Source: an uncultured Bacilli bacterium
GTDB lineage: Bacteria > Bacillota_I > Bacilli_A > RF39 > UBA660
Length of the DNA: 16,549 bases
Assembly: GCA_910580135.1 (NCBI GenBank)
Contig: CAJTXC010000018.1
Span: 1 to 16,549 of the forward strand
Reading direction: 5' to 3'
The first letter of the stretch is position 1, and the number at the start of each line of letters is the position of its first letter. This document shows, piece after piece, positions 6,554 through 13,402 of this stretch. The translations under genes were made by a program, and so were the position numbers. A model generated the notes under the pieces. That model was not told the DNA's origin. It saw only the letters and a list, made by a program, of their open reading frames with translations, and searched no databases.

Positions 6554-7276
6554 TTATTCACCTTCTTTTAATGAAATAACTATTTGGTTAAAGTTATTAT
6601 CTTGTTTTAAAATAATTTCATCTTTTTTTACCATTTCTAAAATGGATAAGAAACTTATAATAACTTCTTCTTTTGTCGCTACTTCAAATATTTCTTCAAA
6701 GTTAATTTTCTTCCTATTTTTTAATATATTTCTTATTGTATTAACTTTTTCGGTAACCGATAACTCTTTTTTTGTTATCTTAGTAGCAATTGGTTTATCT
6801 AACTGTTTTTTCTTCATTAAAGCATTAAACGCTTCAATTAAATCACTAATACTTAAACCATCTTTATTTTCTTGTTCCTTAGCATAATAACTTAAATTAA
6901 CTGGTTCTTTAGTAAACACTAGTTTCCTCGTCATCTCTAAGTCTTTAAATTCACTAGTTACTTCTTTATACTGTTTATAAGCAAGTAATCTTTCAATCAA
7001 TACATCTCTTGGATCTTCTTCATATTCATCTTCTTCTAAATCTTTCTTCTTAGGTAATAACATTTTAGATTTCATCTCAATAAGTTCTGATGCCATTACT
7101 AAATACTCACTTGCAACTGATAAATTAAGTTCTTTCATAGCATGAATATAATCTAAATATTGTTTAGTTATTTCTTCTATTTTAATATCATAAATATCTA
7201 TATCCTGTTCTTTAATTAAGTGTAATAAAAGATCTAGAGGTCCATCAAAATTTTCTATTGTTACTTTATATTGCAT
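6554..7276 (-). CDS. scpA: Segregation and condensation protein ScpA (kleisin)
   Basis: The 240-aa kleisin subunit that bridges the SMC heads in condensin. The N-terminal family block FDGPLDLLLHLI is at residues 10-21, followed by YDIKIEEITKQYLDYI. The middle contains ASEYLVMASELIEMKSKMLLP (quoted in part: MASELIEMKSKMLLP), a charged linker with DEYEEDPRD, and the C-terminal winged helix ends the protein. The start is ATG 7276: AGTGGA lies 5 nt before it, while the longer GTG at 7285 has poor spacing. It overlaps the upstream 139-aa gene by 11 nt, and scpB follows directly. Confidence 0.95.
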   Translation of the reverse strand: MQYKVTIENFDGPLDLLLHLIKEQDIDIYDIKIEEITKQYLDYIHAMKELNLSVASEYLVMASELIEMKSKMLLPKKKDLEEDEYEEDPRDVLIERLLAYKQYKEVTSEFKDLEMTRKLVFTKEPVNLSYYAKEQENKDGLSISDLIEAFNALMKKKQLDKPIATKITKKELSVTEKVNTIRNILKNRKKINFEEIFEVATKEEVIISFLSILEMVKKDEIILKQDNNFNQIVISLKEGE

Positions 7277-7685
7277 TTTTTCCACTACCTATCATAACTG
7301 CATAATTTTTTATTTCATCAAGAACTTCTAAAGCTTTAGAGGTGAATTCTGAATTATTAGAATTCATAAGATCTTCAAATGCTCCCATTACTTCTTGATA
7401 ATATCCCATTGGATCATCAAGATATTCACCACCATGTGTAGATCTATTCTTATCTTCTATCAAATTATAGGATCTAATTTCGTCATCAATAAATTCAATT
7501 CCATGAACTGTTCCATAATCATTTATTTTGTTTTTATCAATAGTAGTTATAGATATTCTTTTATTAATATTACCAAGCATTGGAGCATAACTATCAGAAA
7601 TTCGATATATAACACTTCCAACTTCTTGTTCCTCAACTAAGTTTCTATAATTCATTTCTGGTCTGTTTGTATCTACTACAACCAT
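7266..7685 (-). CDS. Unknown protein, first gene of the scpAB operon
   Basis: A 139-aa soluble, acidic protein of mixed alpha/beta character that I do not recognise. There is no membrane helix or clear catalytic motif. A GTVHGIEFIDDEIRSYNL segment (about 58-75) and a HGGEYLDDP segment (about 84-92) stand out as possibly conserved patches. The ATG at 7685 has AGGTG 5 nt upstream and an extended -10 box at 7717-7709. Its last 11 bases overlap scpA, so its synthesis is coupled to condensin. This position suggests a role linked to chromosome segregation or simply co-regulation. Confidence 0.75.
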   Translation of the reverse strand: MVVVDTNRPEMNYRNLVEEQEVGSVIYRISDSYAPMLGNINKRISITTIDKNKINDYGTVHGIEFIDDEIRSYNLIEDKNRSTHGGEYLDDPMGYYQEVMGAFEDLMNSNNSEFTSKALEVLDEIKNYAVMIGSGKNAI

Positions 7686-7708
7686 ATAATCACCTAATTT
7701 CTCTAATA

Positions 7709-7717
7709 ATTATAACA
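7709..7717 (-). promoter_or_regulatory. Extended -10 promoter of the 139-aa/scpAB/slipin operon
   Basis: TGTTATAAT on the minus strand is a perfect extended -10 box, 24 nt before the ATG. A -35 box is not obvious. It lies back to back with the promoter of the RNHCP gene, whose -35 box begins only 5 bp away. Confidence 0.6.
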
Positions 7718-7721
7718 TATT

Positions 7722-7750
7722 TAGACAATATTTTAAATACATGCTATAAT
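7722..7750 (+). promoter_or_regulatory. Promoter of the RNHCP gene
   Basis: TAGACA (7722-7727), a 17-bp spacer and TATAAT (7745-7750) preceded by TGC. This is a strong vegetative promoter. The predicted start (about 7757) coincides with the Shine-Dalgarno sequence GGTGAT (7757-7762). Confidence 0.7.
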
Positions 7751-7767
7751 TTATTTGGTGATAACGC

Positions 7768-8073
7768 ATGAAAAAATTTAACATGATAGATGAATCATTT
7801 ATTTGTGAAAATTGTAATAACGAAGTACAAAAATTAGGATATACAGCTCGTGATCATTGTCCTTATTGTTTGTACTCTAAACACGTCGATATAAATCCTG
7901 GTGATAGATTAAATAAGTGTAAAGGATTATTAAAACCAGTAGGTATAGAAAAATTTAAAGATACGTTTAAAATATTATATAAATGTGAAAAATGTGGCAT
8001 TAAACATAAAAACATCATGGCAAATGATGACGATATGGATTTGATCATTGAATTATCAAAGAAAGAGGTTTAA
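7768..8073 (+). CDS. RNHCP-domain zinc-binding protein
   Basis: A 101-aa member of the RNHCP family, named for a motif seen here as RDHCP (28-32). Zinc-ligand-like cysteines are C13/C16, C31/C34, C51 and C73/C76, and the family blocks SKHVDINPGDR (37-47) and CKGLLKPVGI (51-60) are present. The function of the family is not established; the arrangement suggests two zinc-binding knuckles and possibly nucleic-acid binding. The ATG at 7768 has GGTGAT 5 nt upstream. It is divergent from the scpAB operon, and its end is shared with the convergent 90-aa gene through a bidirectional terminator. Confidence 0.9.
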   Translation: MKKFNMIDESFICENCNNEVQKLGYTARDHCPYCLYSKHVDINPGDRLNKCKGLLKPVGIEKFKDTFKILYKCEKCGIKHKNIMANDDDMDLIIELSKKEV

Positions 8074-8083
8074 ATAAAAAAAC

Positions 8084-8115
8084 AGTAGATAAATTTTAAT
8101 TATCTACTATTTTTT
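8084..8115. terminator. Bidirectional terminator between RNHCP and the 90-aa gene
   Basis: A 9-bp stem (AGTAGATAA, 8084-8092; TTATCTACT, 8100-8108) with a 7-nt loop has ATTTTTT on the plus side. An A-tract at 8077-8082 gives a T-tract on the minus side. Confidence 0.85.
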
Positions 8116-8372
8116 ATACTTGATTTTTTAATAAATGATAAACTTATACTTTTATTTCCATCTGGATTTTTAGTAATAATTTCGCTTATTAAAAAGTCAT
8201 CAGCATATTCAGATGATTTCATAAGTTCTTTATCTTTATATACTTTTTTAAATACTTCATCACCCATTGAACTTGATGCTACTATAGTTACAATACTAGC
8301 AGTACCATGTATAAGATTATCCATTAACATTTTCTTACGTTCAGTATCATCAACGCATGTCAAAAATCCCAT
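8100..8372 (-). CDS. Hypothetical protein, 90 aa
   Basis: A small soluble protein I do not recognise. It begins MGFLTCVDDTERKKMLMDNL, has a Ser/Thr/Val-rich middle (ASIVTIVASSSMGDEVF, about 25-41) and a basic C-terminal end (IKKSSIKNSR). No motif is clear. The ATG at 8372 follows AAGGAAG by 8 nt. A consensus promoter (8466-8439) and a leader with a 5'-end hairpin precede it, so it is clearly set up as an expressed gene. It lies downstream of rmuC on the same strand with its own promoter. Confidence 0.7.
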   Translation of the reverse strand: MGFLTCVDDTERKKMLMDNLIHGTASIVTIVASSSMGDEVFKKVYKDKELMKSSEYADDFLISEIITKNPDGNKSISLSFIKKSSIKNSR

Positions 8373-8412
8373 TTCATTCTCTTCCTTTCGTAATTATATT
8401 TTTACTACAAGC

Positions 8413-8430
8413 TCCGTTTTTAAACGGGGT
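8413..8430 (-). promoter_or_regulatory. Stem-loop at the predicted 5' end of the 90-aa gene's transcript
   Basis: On the transcript strand CCCCGTTT (8430-8423) pairs with AAACGGAG (8420-8413), an 8-bp stem with one G-T pair and a 2-nt centre, so the real loop is larger. It lies right after the predicted transcript start (about 8432). There is no T-tract, so it is not a terminator. A 5'-terminal stem-loop can stabilise mRNA; binding by a protein is another option. Confidence 0.5.
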
Positions 8431-8438
8431 AATATACA

Positions 8439-8466
8439 TATTATCATTACAAAAAGTATATGTCAA
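8439..8466 (-). promoter_or_regulatory. Promoter of the 90-aa gene
   Basis: TTGACA (8466-8461), a 16-bp spacer and TAATAT (8444-8439) preceded by TGA. This is the only perfect -35 box in the window. It lies immediately after the rmuC stop codon, and the leader is about 60 nt. Confidence 0.75.
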
Positions 8467-8472
8467 TTATAT

Positions 8473-9540
8473 TTATTCTTTTTCATTAAGTTTTTTTGTA
8501 TCCACATTATTAATGGCGTCGAATCTCTTTGATATTTTATCAGTTGTTATATGAATATCATTAGCATCACGACTTACCGCATCAATACTTCTAGATAACT
8601 TATCCCATCTTTCTTTATACCTTCCAAAATCTATTGCAAGCTTATTTAATTCTTCATGAATTACACTTGTATATTTATCTTTTTCAATGTTCTTAATAAC
8701 AAGTTCTATGGTTGTTAACGTACTCATAAGTGTTGTTGGAGAAGCAATCCACACCCTTTTTTTATAAGCATATTCTATTATGTCAGAATGATATGCATTA
8801 AGTTCTGCAAAGATAGCTTCTGCTGGTAGAAACATGATGGCTTGATCACTTGTAACACCTTTAATAATATATTTACTAGCAATTGCGTCAATATGTTTTT
8901 TTACATCAATTTTAAATTGTTTTTCGGCATTTTGTCTTTCAACAATACCAGCTTTTTTATCAATCATTAATCTATAGTTATCCAGTGGAAACTTAGAATC
9001 TATTGCAATCGTTCCAAGTGGTTCTGGTGCAAATAAAACACAGTCAGCAATAACTCCAGTATCAAATGTATACTGTAATTTATAAATGCTATCATTATTC
9101 TCCCCAAAAACACTTACTAAAATATGTTTTAAATTTACTTCACCAAAAATACCTCTAGTTTTTTTATCAGTTAAAATTGATTGTAAAGAAATAATATCAG
9201 TTGATAAACTATCTATTTTTCTTTGTGCTTCATCTATCTTAGATAATCTTTCTAATACCGATGTAAAGGTTTTATTGGTTTTTTCAAAGTTAACATCTAA
9301 TCTTTCATTTACATGATCATTTATTAAATTAAGTTTTCGCTCTATTCTATCATTTAATTTTTCAAAGTCATTATTCAAATTATTAGTTACACCAGATTTA
9401 AACTCTCCTAACTCTTTAATCATGTTAGTTTCTAGTTTTCCTAATCTCTCAGTTATATTACTTTCGTTAATATTTTTTGATATAGAAAATATTACTAATA
9501 TAACAATTAATACAAGCAATCCTATAATGATATATTCCAT
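8473..9540 (-). CDS. rmuC: RmuC family protein (DNA recombination-limiting factor)
   Basis: A 355-aa membrane-anchored RmuC-like protein. In E. coli, RmuC limits inversion at short inverted repeats, and the family carries a nuclease-like fold. Residues 4-20 form a membrane helix. A long coiled coil follows (about 28-120). The conserved core begins with RGIFGEVNLKHIL (129-141) and includes the PD-(D/E)xK-like pair: D166 (ADCVLF) and D181-x-K183 (AIDSKFPLDNY). DQAIMFLPAEAIFAEL and KKRVWIASPTTLMSTL are further family blocks. A charged C-terminal coiled coil ends it. The length is at the short end for the family. GGAGGTG lies 5 nt before the ATG, and a TATAAT (9570-9565) precedes it. Confidence 0.93.
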   Translation of the reverse strand: MEYIIIGLLVLIVILVIFSISKNINESNITERLGKLETNMIKELGEFKSGVTNNLNNDFEKLNDRIERKLNLINDHVNERLDVNFEKTNKTFTSVLERLSKIDEAQRKIDSLSTDIISLQSILTDKKTRGIFGEVNLKHILVSVFGENNDSIYKLQYTFDTGVIADCVLFAPEPLGTIAIDSKFPLDNYRLMIDKKAGIVERQNAEKQFKIDVKKHIDAIASKYIIKGVTSDQAIMFLPAEAIFAELNAYHSDIIEYAYKKRVWIASPTTLMSTLTTIELVIKNIEKDKYTSVIHEELNKLAIDFGRYKERWDKLSRSIDAVSRDANDIHITTDKISKRFDAINNVDTKKLNEKE

Positions 9541-9564
9541 ATTTACACCTCCATACTATATACA

Positions 9565-9570
9565 ATTATA
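9565..9570 (-). promoter_or_regulatory. Likely -10 box of rmuC
   Basis: TATAAT on the minus strand, 24 nt before the ATG. The -35 region is poor (TACAAA-like at the right distance), so confidence is limited. Confidence 0.45.
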
Positions 9571-9601
9571 CAACATAAAATAAATTATTTGTAGATTATT
9601 A

Positions 9602-9708
9602 TTAATTCAATACGAAATTTCTACTAATTATTCTTTCATCAAAACAATATTCCATTATGTAATTATAATTTTTTCCAATTTTAATTCTAAATTCATTTTC
9701 TACCTCCC
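9602..9708 (-). pseudogene. Possible frameshifted mini-gene with a strong ribosome binding site
   Basis: GGGAGG (9708-9703) lies 6 nt before an ATG (9696), but that frame stops after 13 codons (9655). The next frame is open across the same bases and runs on to 9602, with residues such as FRIKIGKNYNYIMEYCF and then DERIISRNFVLN. Adding a single A after the ATG codon would join them into one protein of about 31 aa beginning MKFRIKIGKN. So this may be a small gene broken by one base, a sequencing error, or a pair of overlapping micro-ORFs (TAATG at 9657-9653). The short length makes chance a real option. Confidence 0.3.
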
Positions 9709-9757
9709 TTCAATTTAATCATTATCCAAAACTTTTAAAATTCCTCTAAAAAATTTT

Positions 9758-9790
9758 TAAAAAATAAAAAAAGTGAATTAAACACTTTTT
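9758..9790 (-). terminator. Terminator of the rhodanese gene
   Basis: On the minus strand AAAAAGTG (9790-9783) pairs with CACTTTTT (9775-9768) across a 7-nt loop, and the T-rich run continues to about 9758. The hairpin overlaps the last codons of the rhodanese gene. The stem is A/T-rich, but the T-tract is long. Confidence 0.75.
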
Positions 9791-10050
9791 AAACCTTCTA
9801 TCCCACCTATAATACTATAACAATGATATCCTAGGGCATTTAAAATTTTAGAACAAGAAAAACTTACTTCACCCTTGTTACATATTAAATAATAAATTCT
9901 TTCTTTATTTAAATAAGATTCTGGACTTTTTAAAAGATTAATTCTTGAAATATTTATACTACCTGGTATATTTCCTTTTTCAAATTCCGTTGGTATTCTT
10001 AAATCAATTATTAAATTATTCCTATTTATCTGATTAAATTCAATTTGCAT
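9778..10050 (-). CDS. Single-domain rhodanese-like sulfurtransferase
   Basis: A 90-aa rhodanese domain, the size of single-domain members (PspE/GlpE-like), which move sulfane sulfur through a cysteine persulfide. Visible blocks are IIDLRIPTEFEKGNIPGSINI (in part: DLRIPTEFEKGNIPGS, 16-31), the catalytic loop ICNKGEVS with C57, and the C-terminal ALGYHCYSIIGGIEGLK (72-88). The active-site Cys is present, so it should be competent. C66 and C77 are additional cysteines. The ATG at 10050 has GGTG 5 nt upstream. It lies 46 nt downstream of the coupling-protein gene but behind a terminator, and there is little room for a separate promoter. Confidence 0.9.
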   Translation of the reverse strand: MQIEFNQINRNNLIIDLRIPTEFEKGNIPGSINISRINLLKSPESYLNKERIYYLICNKGEVSFSCSKILNALGYHCYSIIGGIEGLKSV

Positions 10051-10072
10051 ATTATCACCATTTTAGTATATG

Positions 10073-10098
10073 AAAAAAACACCTATAAAGTGTTTTTT
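10073..10098 (-). terminator. Terminator of the VirD4/TraG gene
   Basis: On the minus strand AAAAAACAC (10098-10090) pairs with GTGTTTTTT (10082-10074) across a 7-nt loop, and one more T follows. It includes the TAA stop of the gene. Confidence 0.75.
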
Positions 10099-12574
10099 AT
10101 TCAAAGAATTCATCAAACAAATCATTATCATCATCTGGCTTTTTATCATTCATTATTTTATCGATTTCTTCTTTATTCTTATATATATTATTTTCAGTTT
10201 CAGTTACTACGTTTTGCTTTTCTTCTATTTCATTTATATTAGTTTCTATAGAAGTATCAACGTTAACTTTTTTTTCGTTAATATTTTCTATTTTATCTAT
10301 TGGTTCATCAAAAGATAAATCTTCAATCATATCATCTAATAAATCATGCTTAGTATCATTACTACTTGGCACATCAAAAATGTCTTTTTTGTTATCAAAC
10401 GAAGTAAAATCTATCTTATTACTTGGCATTATAACGCTAGATGAAGCAATCGGTTCAACGTTCTTAACAGAATCATTTTGAGTTTGTTCAACCATTTTTT
10501 GTTCTGAAGCTTTCGGCTCGTTATCTAAAGCTTCTTTTTCAGCCTTTTCTTCAGCTTCTAACTCTGCTATTCTAGCATCAATTTTCTTCATCATTTCATC
10601 TATGTTAAGATCATCATTTACTGGAGATGCTTGGCTAGATGGTGCTGATGTATTTCCAAATGGATTAAATCCTGCTGCTGGAGGCGTACTTGGTGCACCA
10701 TAAGCTGCTAAAGGATTAGGATTATTATTAGGAGCATTATTTCCAAATGGACTATTCCCACCGAATGGATTGTTTCCAAACGGATTATTTCCAGCTCCAC
10801 CAAATAATTCATTTCTTTTTTCATCCTTCTTTTTCTTTACATATTCTCTTATATCAAATAATTTGATAGGTCTTTGTTCATGAGAAGTAACCTCTGCTTT
10901 AGGAATGGTTTCGTTATTCTTACCATAACCAAAATCAGTATTCCAAAATGGTAAGAATTTAGTTCTTAGTGGTGGAAGACGATGTTTAAGAACCAATACT
11001 TCATTATCTTTAAATCTTTGAAGTTCTGTAACTGTAATTAAAGGTCTTGTCTCTTCTTTTTTATCCTTACCAACTTTTACTATCTTATCACCACAAAGTT
11101 TACTTATTTCTTCTAGTGCTGATAACTCACCTGTAAGTAAATAAAGTATATTACCACAGTTACCACGTATTGTTTCAGCGTCTTCTTTTCCATAAACTTG
11201 TACTAATTGTGCAAAGTTTTGGATTATCATTGTCATTCTAATTTGTCTTGAACGAGCCGCCGTAATCATTGTTGTTATATCTTTAAACTTAGGCATATTA
11301 GCAAACTCATCTAGTAAGAAGTTAGTTCTAACAGGAAGTTTACCACCATGTCTTTGTGCAACCGCGATTAATGACTCATAACATTGTTTTACAAAGATAG
11401 TAGCAAGTGCGTGATACGTTGTTTTTTCATCTTGTATAATCATGAAAATAGCTGTTTTTCTCTCACCTATTGTTTCCATATCAAAGTCACTACGTGATAA
11501 CATTTCAGCTAAATTTTGAGTAACAGCAAATACTTTTATCTTTTGCTTTAATACCGATAATACTGAGTTTTTAGTATCTTGTGGAGCATTTACTGTTCCT
11601 AATGCATTGATTGCTGCAGGAGAAGCTGGATCTTTAAATTTAAAGTATTCCTTTGCATAAGTTGAGGCTCCAACTTTTTCTTCACCAACCGTTACCATTA
11701 AATTAACCGTTGAAATACTTATTTCATCTTCTTTAGCATCTTCAAACATTCCAAGAGAAAGACCTGTTAAATAGTCTGCTGCAGAATTAGTCCAGAAAGG
11801 ATCATCAGCTTTTTCATCTGTTGCAATATTTATTGCCATATCATTTAATAATTCATTTGCTTTATCTTGATTACCTTCTTTATAATACTTATAAGGTAAA
11901 GTATATGGGTTCCAACAACTACCATTTTGTGGATCACGGAAGTTAACAACTATTACGTCATATCCTAAATCACGTAACATTTCACCGTTCTTTTCGTATA
12001 TCTCACCTTTAGGATCGGTAATAACCATAGATTCACCTTTTTTAGAAAGTAAATTTACTAATGGATTAATTACCATTTGTGTTTTACCAGAACCGGTAGC
12101 ACCAATTACAAGTGAATGCGCTTCACCATTATCAACGTATACTAAATTTTTCTTTTTATCATAACAAAGAGGAAATCCTGCTGCAGTTGATTCTTTTGCA
12201 GTAAGTTCAACTGGTTCAACATCCTTAAAGTTTTGGTATTCACTTTCTTTAGCAAACCTACCAAATCCATCTTCTTTTTTTCCTTCAACAATACCAAAGC
12301 CTTTTTCCCTAGTAAAGAAATGACTTGATACACTAGCTGTCAAAATAACTATTGCAAGTATCCAAAAAATCAAAGTATATCCCAAATAAGGTGGAAAAAA
12401 CGCATTTACAAAATTAAATGTAAAACCTATATTTGTTGTTCTTCCAATATTTAGACTATCATTTGCAACATGATAGAAGTTCACAACACACAAAGCTACT
12501 ACAAATAATAAAAGTAAGCAAGCCCATAAATAAGCTACTATATCTTTGTGTTCGGCACGAAACTTTAGTTTCAT
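10097..12574 (-). CDS. VirD4/TraG-type type IV secretion coupling ATPase
   Basis: An 825-aa inner-membrane ATPase of the T4SS coupling-protein family, which delivers DNA or protein substrates to the secretion channel. Two N-terminal membrane helices (about 12-33 and 63-85) precede the ATPase. Walker A is GATGSGKT (158-165), followed by ITDPKGEIYEKNG (185-197) and WNPYTLP (221-227). Walker B is NFLLDEFANMP (418-428), and MIIQNFAQL (449-457) is the next family block. After residue 590 comes a low-complexity tail: four (N/S)PFG units (597-640), an Ala/Glu coiled coil (657-685), and a long acidic, Asn/Ile-rich end finishing DLFDEFFE. This tail is far longer than in most Gram-positive TraG proteins. 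AAGGAGG lies 7 nt before the ATG. No relaxase is adjacent. Confidence 0.92.
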   Translation of the reverse strand: MKLKFRAEHKDIVAYLWACLLLLFVVALCVVNFYHVANDSLNIGRTTNIGFTFNFVNAFFPPYLGYTLIFWILAIVILTASVSSHFFTREKGFGIVEGKKEDGFGRFAKESEYQNFKDVEPVELTAKESTAAGFPLCYDKKKNLVYVDNGEAHSLVIGATGSGKTQMVINPLVNLLSKKGESMVITDPKGEIYEKNGEMLRDLGYDVIVVNFRDPQNGSCWNPYTLPYKYYKEGNQDKANELLNDMAINIATDEKADDPFWTNSAADYLTGLSLGMFEDAKEDEISISTVNLMVTVGEEKVGASTYAKEYFKFKDPASPAAINALGTVNAPQDTKNSVLSVLKQKIKVFAVTQNLAEMLSRSDFDMETIGERKTAIFMIIQDEKTTYHALATIFVKQCYESLIAVAQRHGGKLPVRTNFLLDEFANMPKFKDITTMITAARSRQIRMTMIIQNFAQLVQVYGKEDAETIRGNCGNILYLLTGELSALEEISKLCGDKIVKVGKDKKEETRPLITVTELQRFKDNEVLVLKHRLPPLRTKFLPFWNTDFGYGKNNETIPKAEVTSHEQRPIKLFDIREYVKKKKDEKRNELFGGAGNNPFGNNPFGGNSPFGNNAPNNNPNPLAAYGAPSTPPAAGFNPFGNTSAPSSQASPVNDDLNIDEMMKKIDARIAELEAEEKAEKEALDNEPKASEQKMVEQTQNDSVKNVEPIASSSVIMPSNKIDFTSFDNKKDIFDVPSSNDTKHDLLDDMIEDLSFDEPIDKIENINEKKVNVDTSIETNINEIEEKQNVVTETENNIYKNKEEIDKIMNDKKPDDDNDLFDEFFE

Positions 12575-12623
12575 ATAAAAGCCTCCTTTTTTATTCCTAA
12601 AAGAAATTATCCAATATAAAAAT

Positions 12624-12655
12624 ATTATACCAAATATTCATCATATTTGGTATAA
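12624..12655 (-). terminator. Perfect palindrome: terminator of the lipoprotein operon, perhaps also an operator
   Basis: A 13-bp perfect stem (TTATACCAAATAT, and its complement at 12643-12655) with a 5-nt loop, followed on the minus strand by ATATTTTTAT, a moderate T-tract. It ends the operon of the hydrolase and two lipoproteins. The right arm contains TATAAT (12629-12624), and TTGGTA (12633-12628) lies 16 bp before a GATAAT (12611-12606), so the palindrome overlaps a possible promoter of the VirD4 gene and might bind a dimeric regulator. Confidence 0.6.
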
Positions 12656-12662
12656 CTTTTAA

Positions 12663-13391
12663 TTAATAATCTAATTTATTTTCTTGATTCTTTTTATATA
12701 ATTTTTTTGCTATTAAATATAAAATTATAAATATAACTATAATAGATACAATCATTATGGAATTCTTTATTATACTTTTTATTTTTTGCTCTTTATTATA
12801 TTTTTCTTCATATTCTTTTAGTGCACTTTTACTTATTTTTAAATAAAACGATTTGTTATCAGGACTATATTTATTATACTTCCAAACATAAGTACTATCA
12901 TTTACCTCATCAGCGTTATTCTCCGTTGCTAAAATAGGAAGCTTTATAGAAAGTACCACATCATCTAGTGCTGGCCAATCACTACAATTACTACAATACG
13001 GAATATAGTTTGTATCATTTTGAATAGTGTAATAATAATCATCCTCAGTACATTTTACATGTTTATAAACATACTGATTGAATATTGTATCTTGAAAATA
13101 AGAACATATATTATCATGATTCTTAGTTGCATTTAAACCGCTTAATTCTTTGCCTTGCTCTGCTTCATAAGTATAGTTTCTATAATCTAATACTGTTCTA
13201 TAATTACTAATAGAAGACTCAATAAGTTGTTTTTCTGAATATTTATCAGATTTAAACATAACATTATTTACTAACACCTTAACATTTTCTTTTACTGTAC
13301 CATCATAATTTACTTCTACATTGCTTCTAACGGTACATCCTGATAAAAATAACACAGCTAAAATAATTATTATAAATTTATACTTTTTCAT
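12663..13391 (-). CDS. Lipoprotein with C-terminal membrane helix (paralogue A)
   Basis: A 242-aa exported lipoprotein. The signal peptide ends in the lipobox LSGC, with the lipidated C19. The mature start (TVRSNVEVNYDGTVKENVKV, 20-39) resembles the LppM/DUF3153 pattern (beta strands around a DG turn), which is an inference. The extracellular part holds C96 (ICSYF), C114, C133 and C136, likely two disulfides. A membrane helix at about 208-229 is followed by a basic tail (KKLYKKNQENK), so the protein is anchored at both ends. It aligns by eye with the next protein (paralogue B), including DDVVLSIKL and a TYVWKYN block. AAAGGAG spans the gap after gene B. It is the last gene of the operon before the palindrome. 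Confidence 0.85.
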   Translation of the reverse strand: MKKYKFIIIILAVLFLSGCTVRSNVEVNYDGTVKENVKVLVNNVMFKSDKYSEKQLIESSISNYRTVLDYRNYTYEAEQGKELSGLNATKNHDNICSYFQDTIFNQYVYKHVKCTEDDYYYTIQNDTNYIPYCSNCSDWPALDDVVLSIKLPILATENNADEVNDSTYVWKYNKYSPDNKSFYLKISKSALKEYEEKYNKEQKIKSIIKNSIMIVSIIVIFIILYLIAKKLYKKNQENKLDY

Positions 13392-13402
13392 AATTTTCTC
13401 CT

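Noticed and set aside
9541..9777. The longest gene-free stretch as a non-coding RNA gene
   Set aside because: It is extremely AT-rich with no GC-rich stem and no terminator of its own beyond the rhodanese terminator. The only notable content is the possible mini-gene.
10045..10318. Plus-strand open frames rich in Phe, Ile and Tyr opposite the end of the VirD4 gene
   Set aside because: They are the mirror of the Asn/Lys/Glu-rich tail codons. They lack a ribosome binding site, and the VirD4 frame is well supported.
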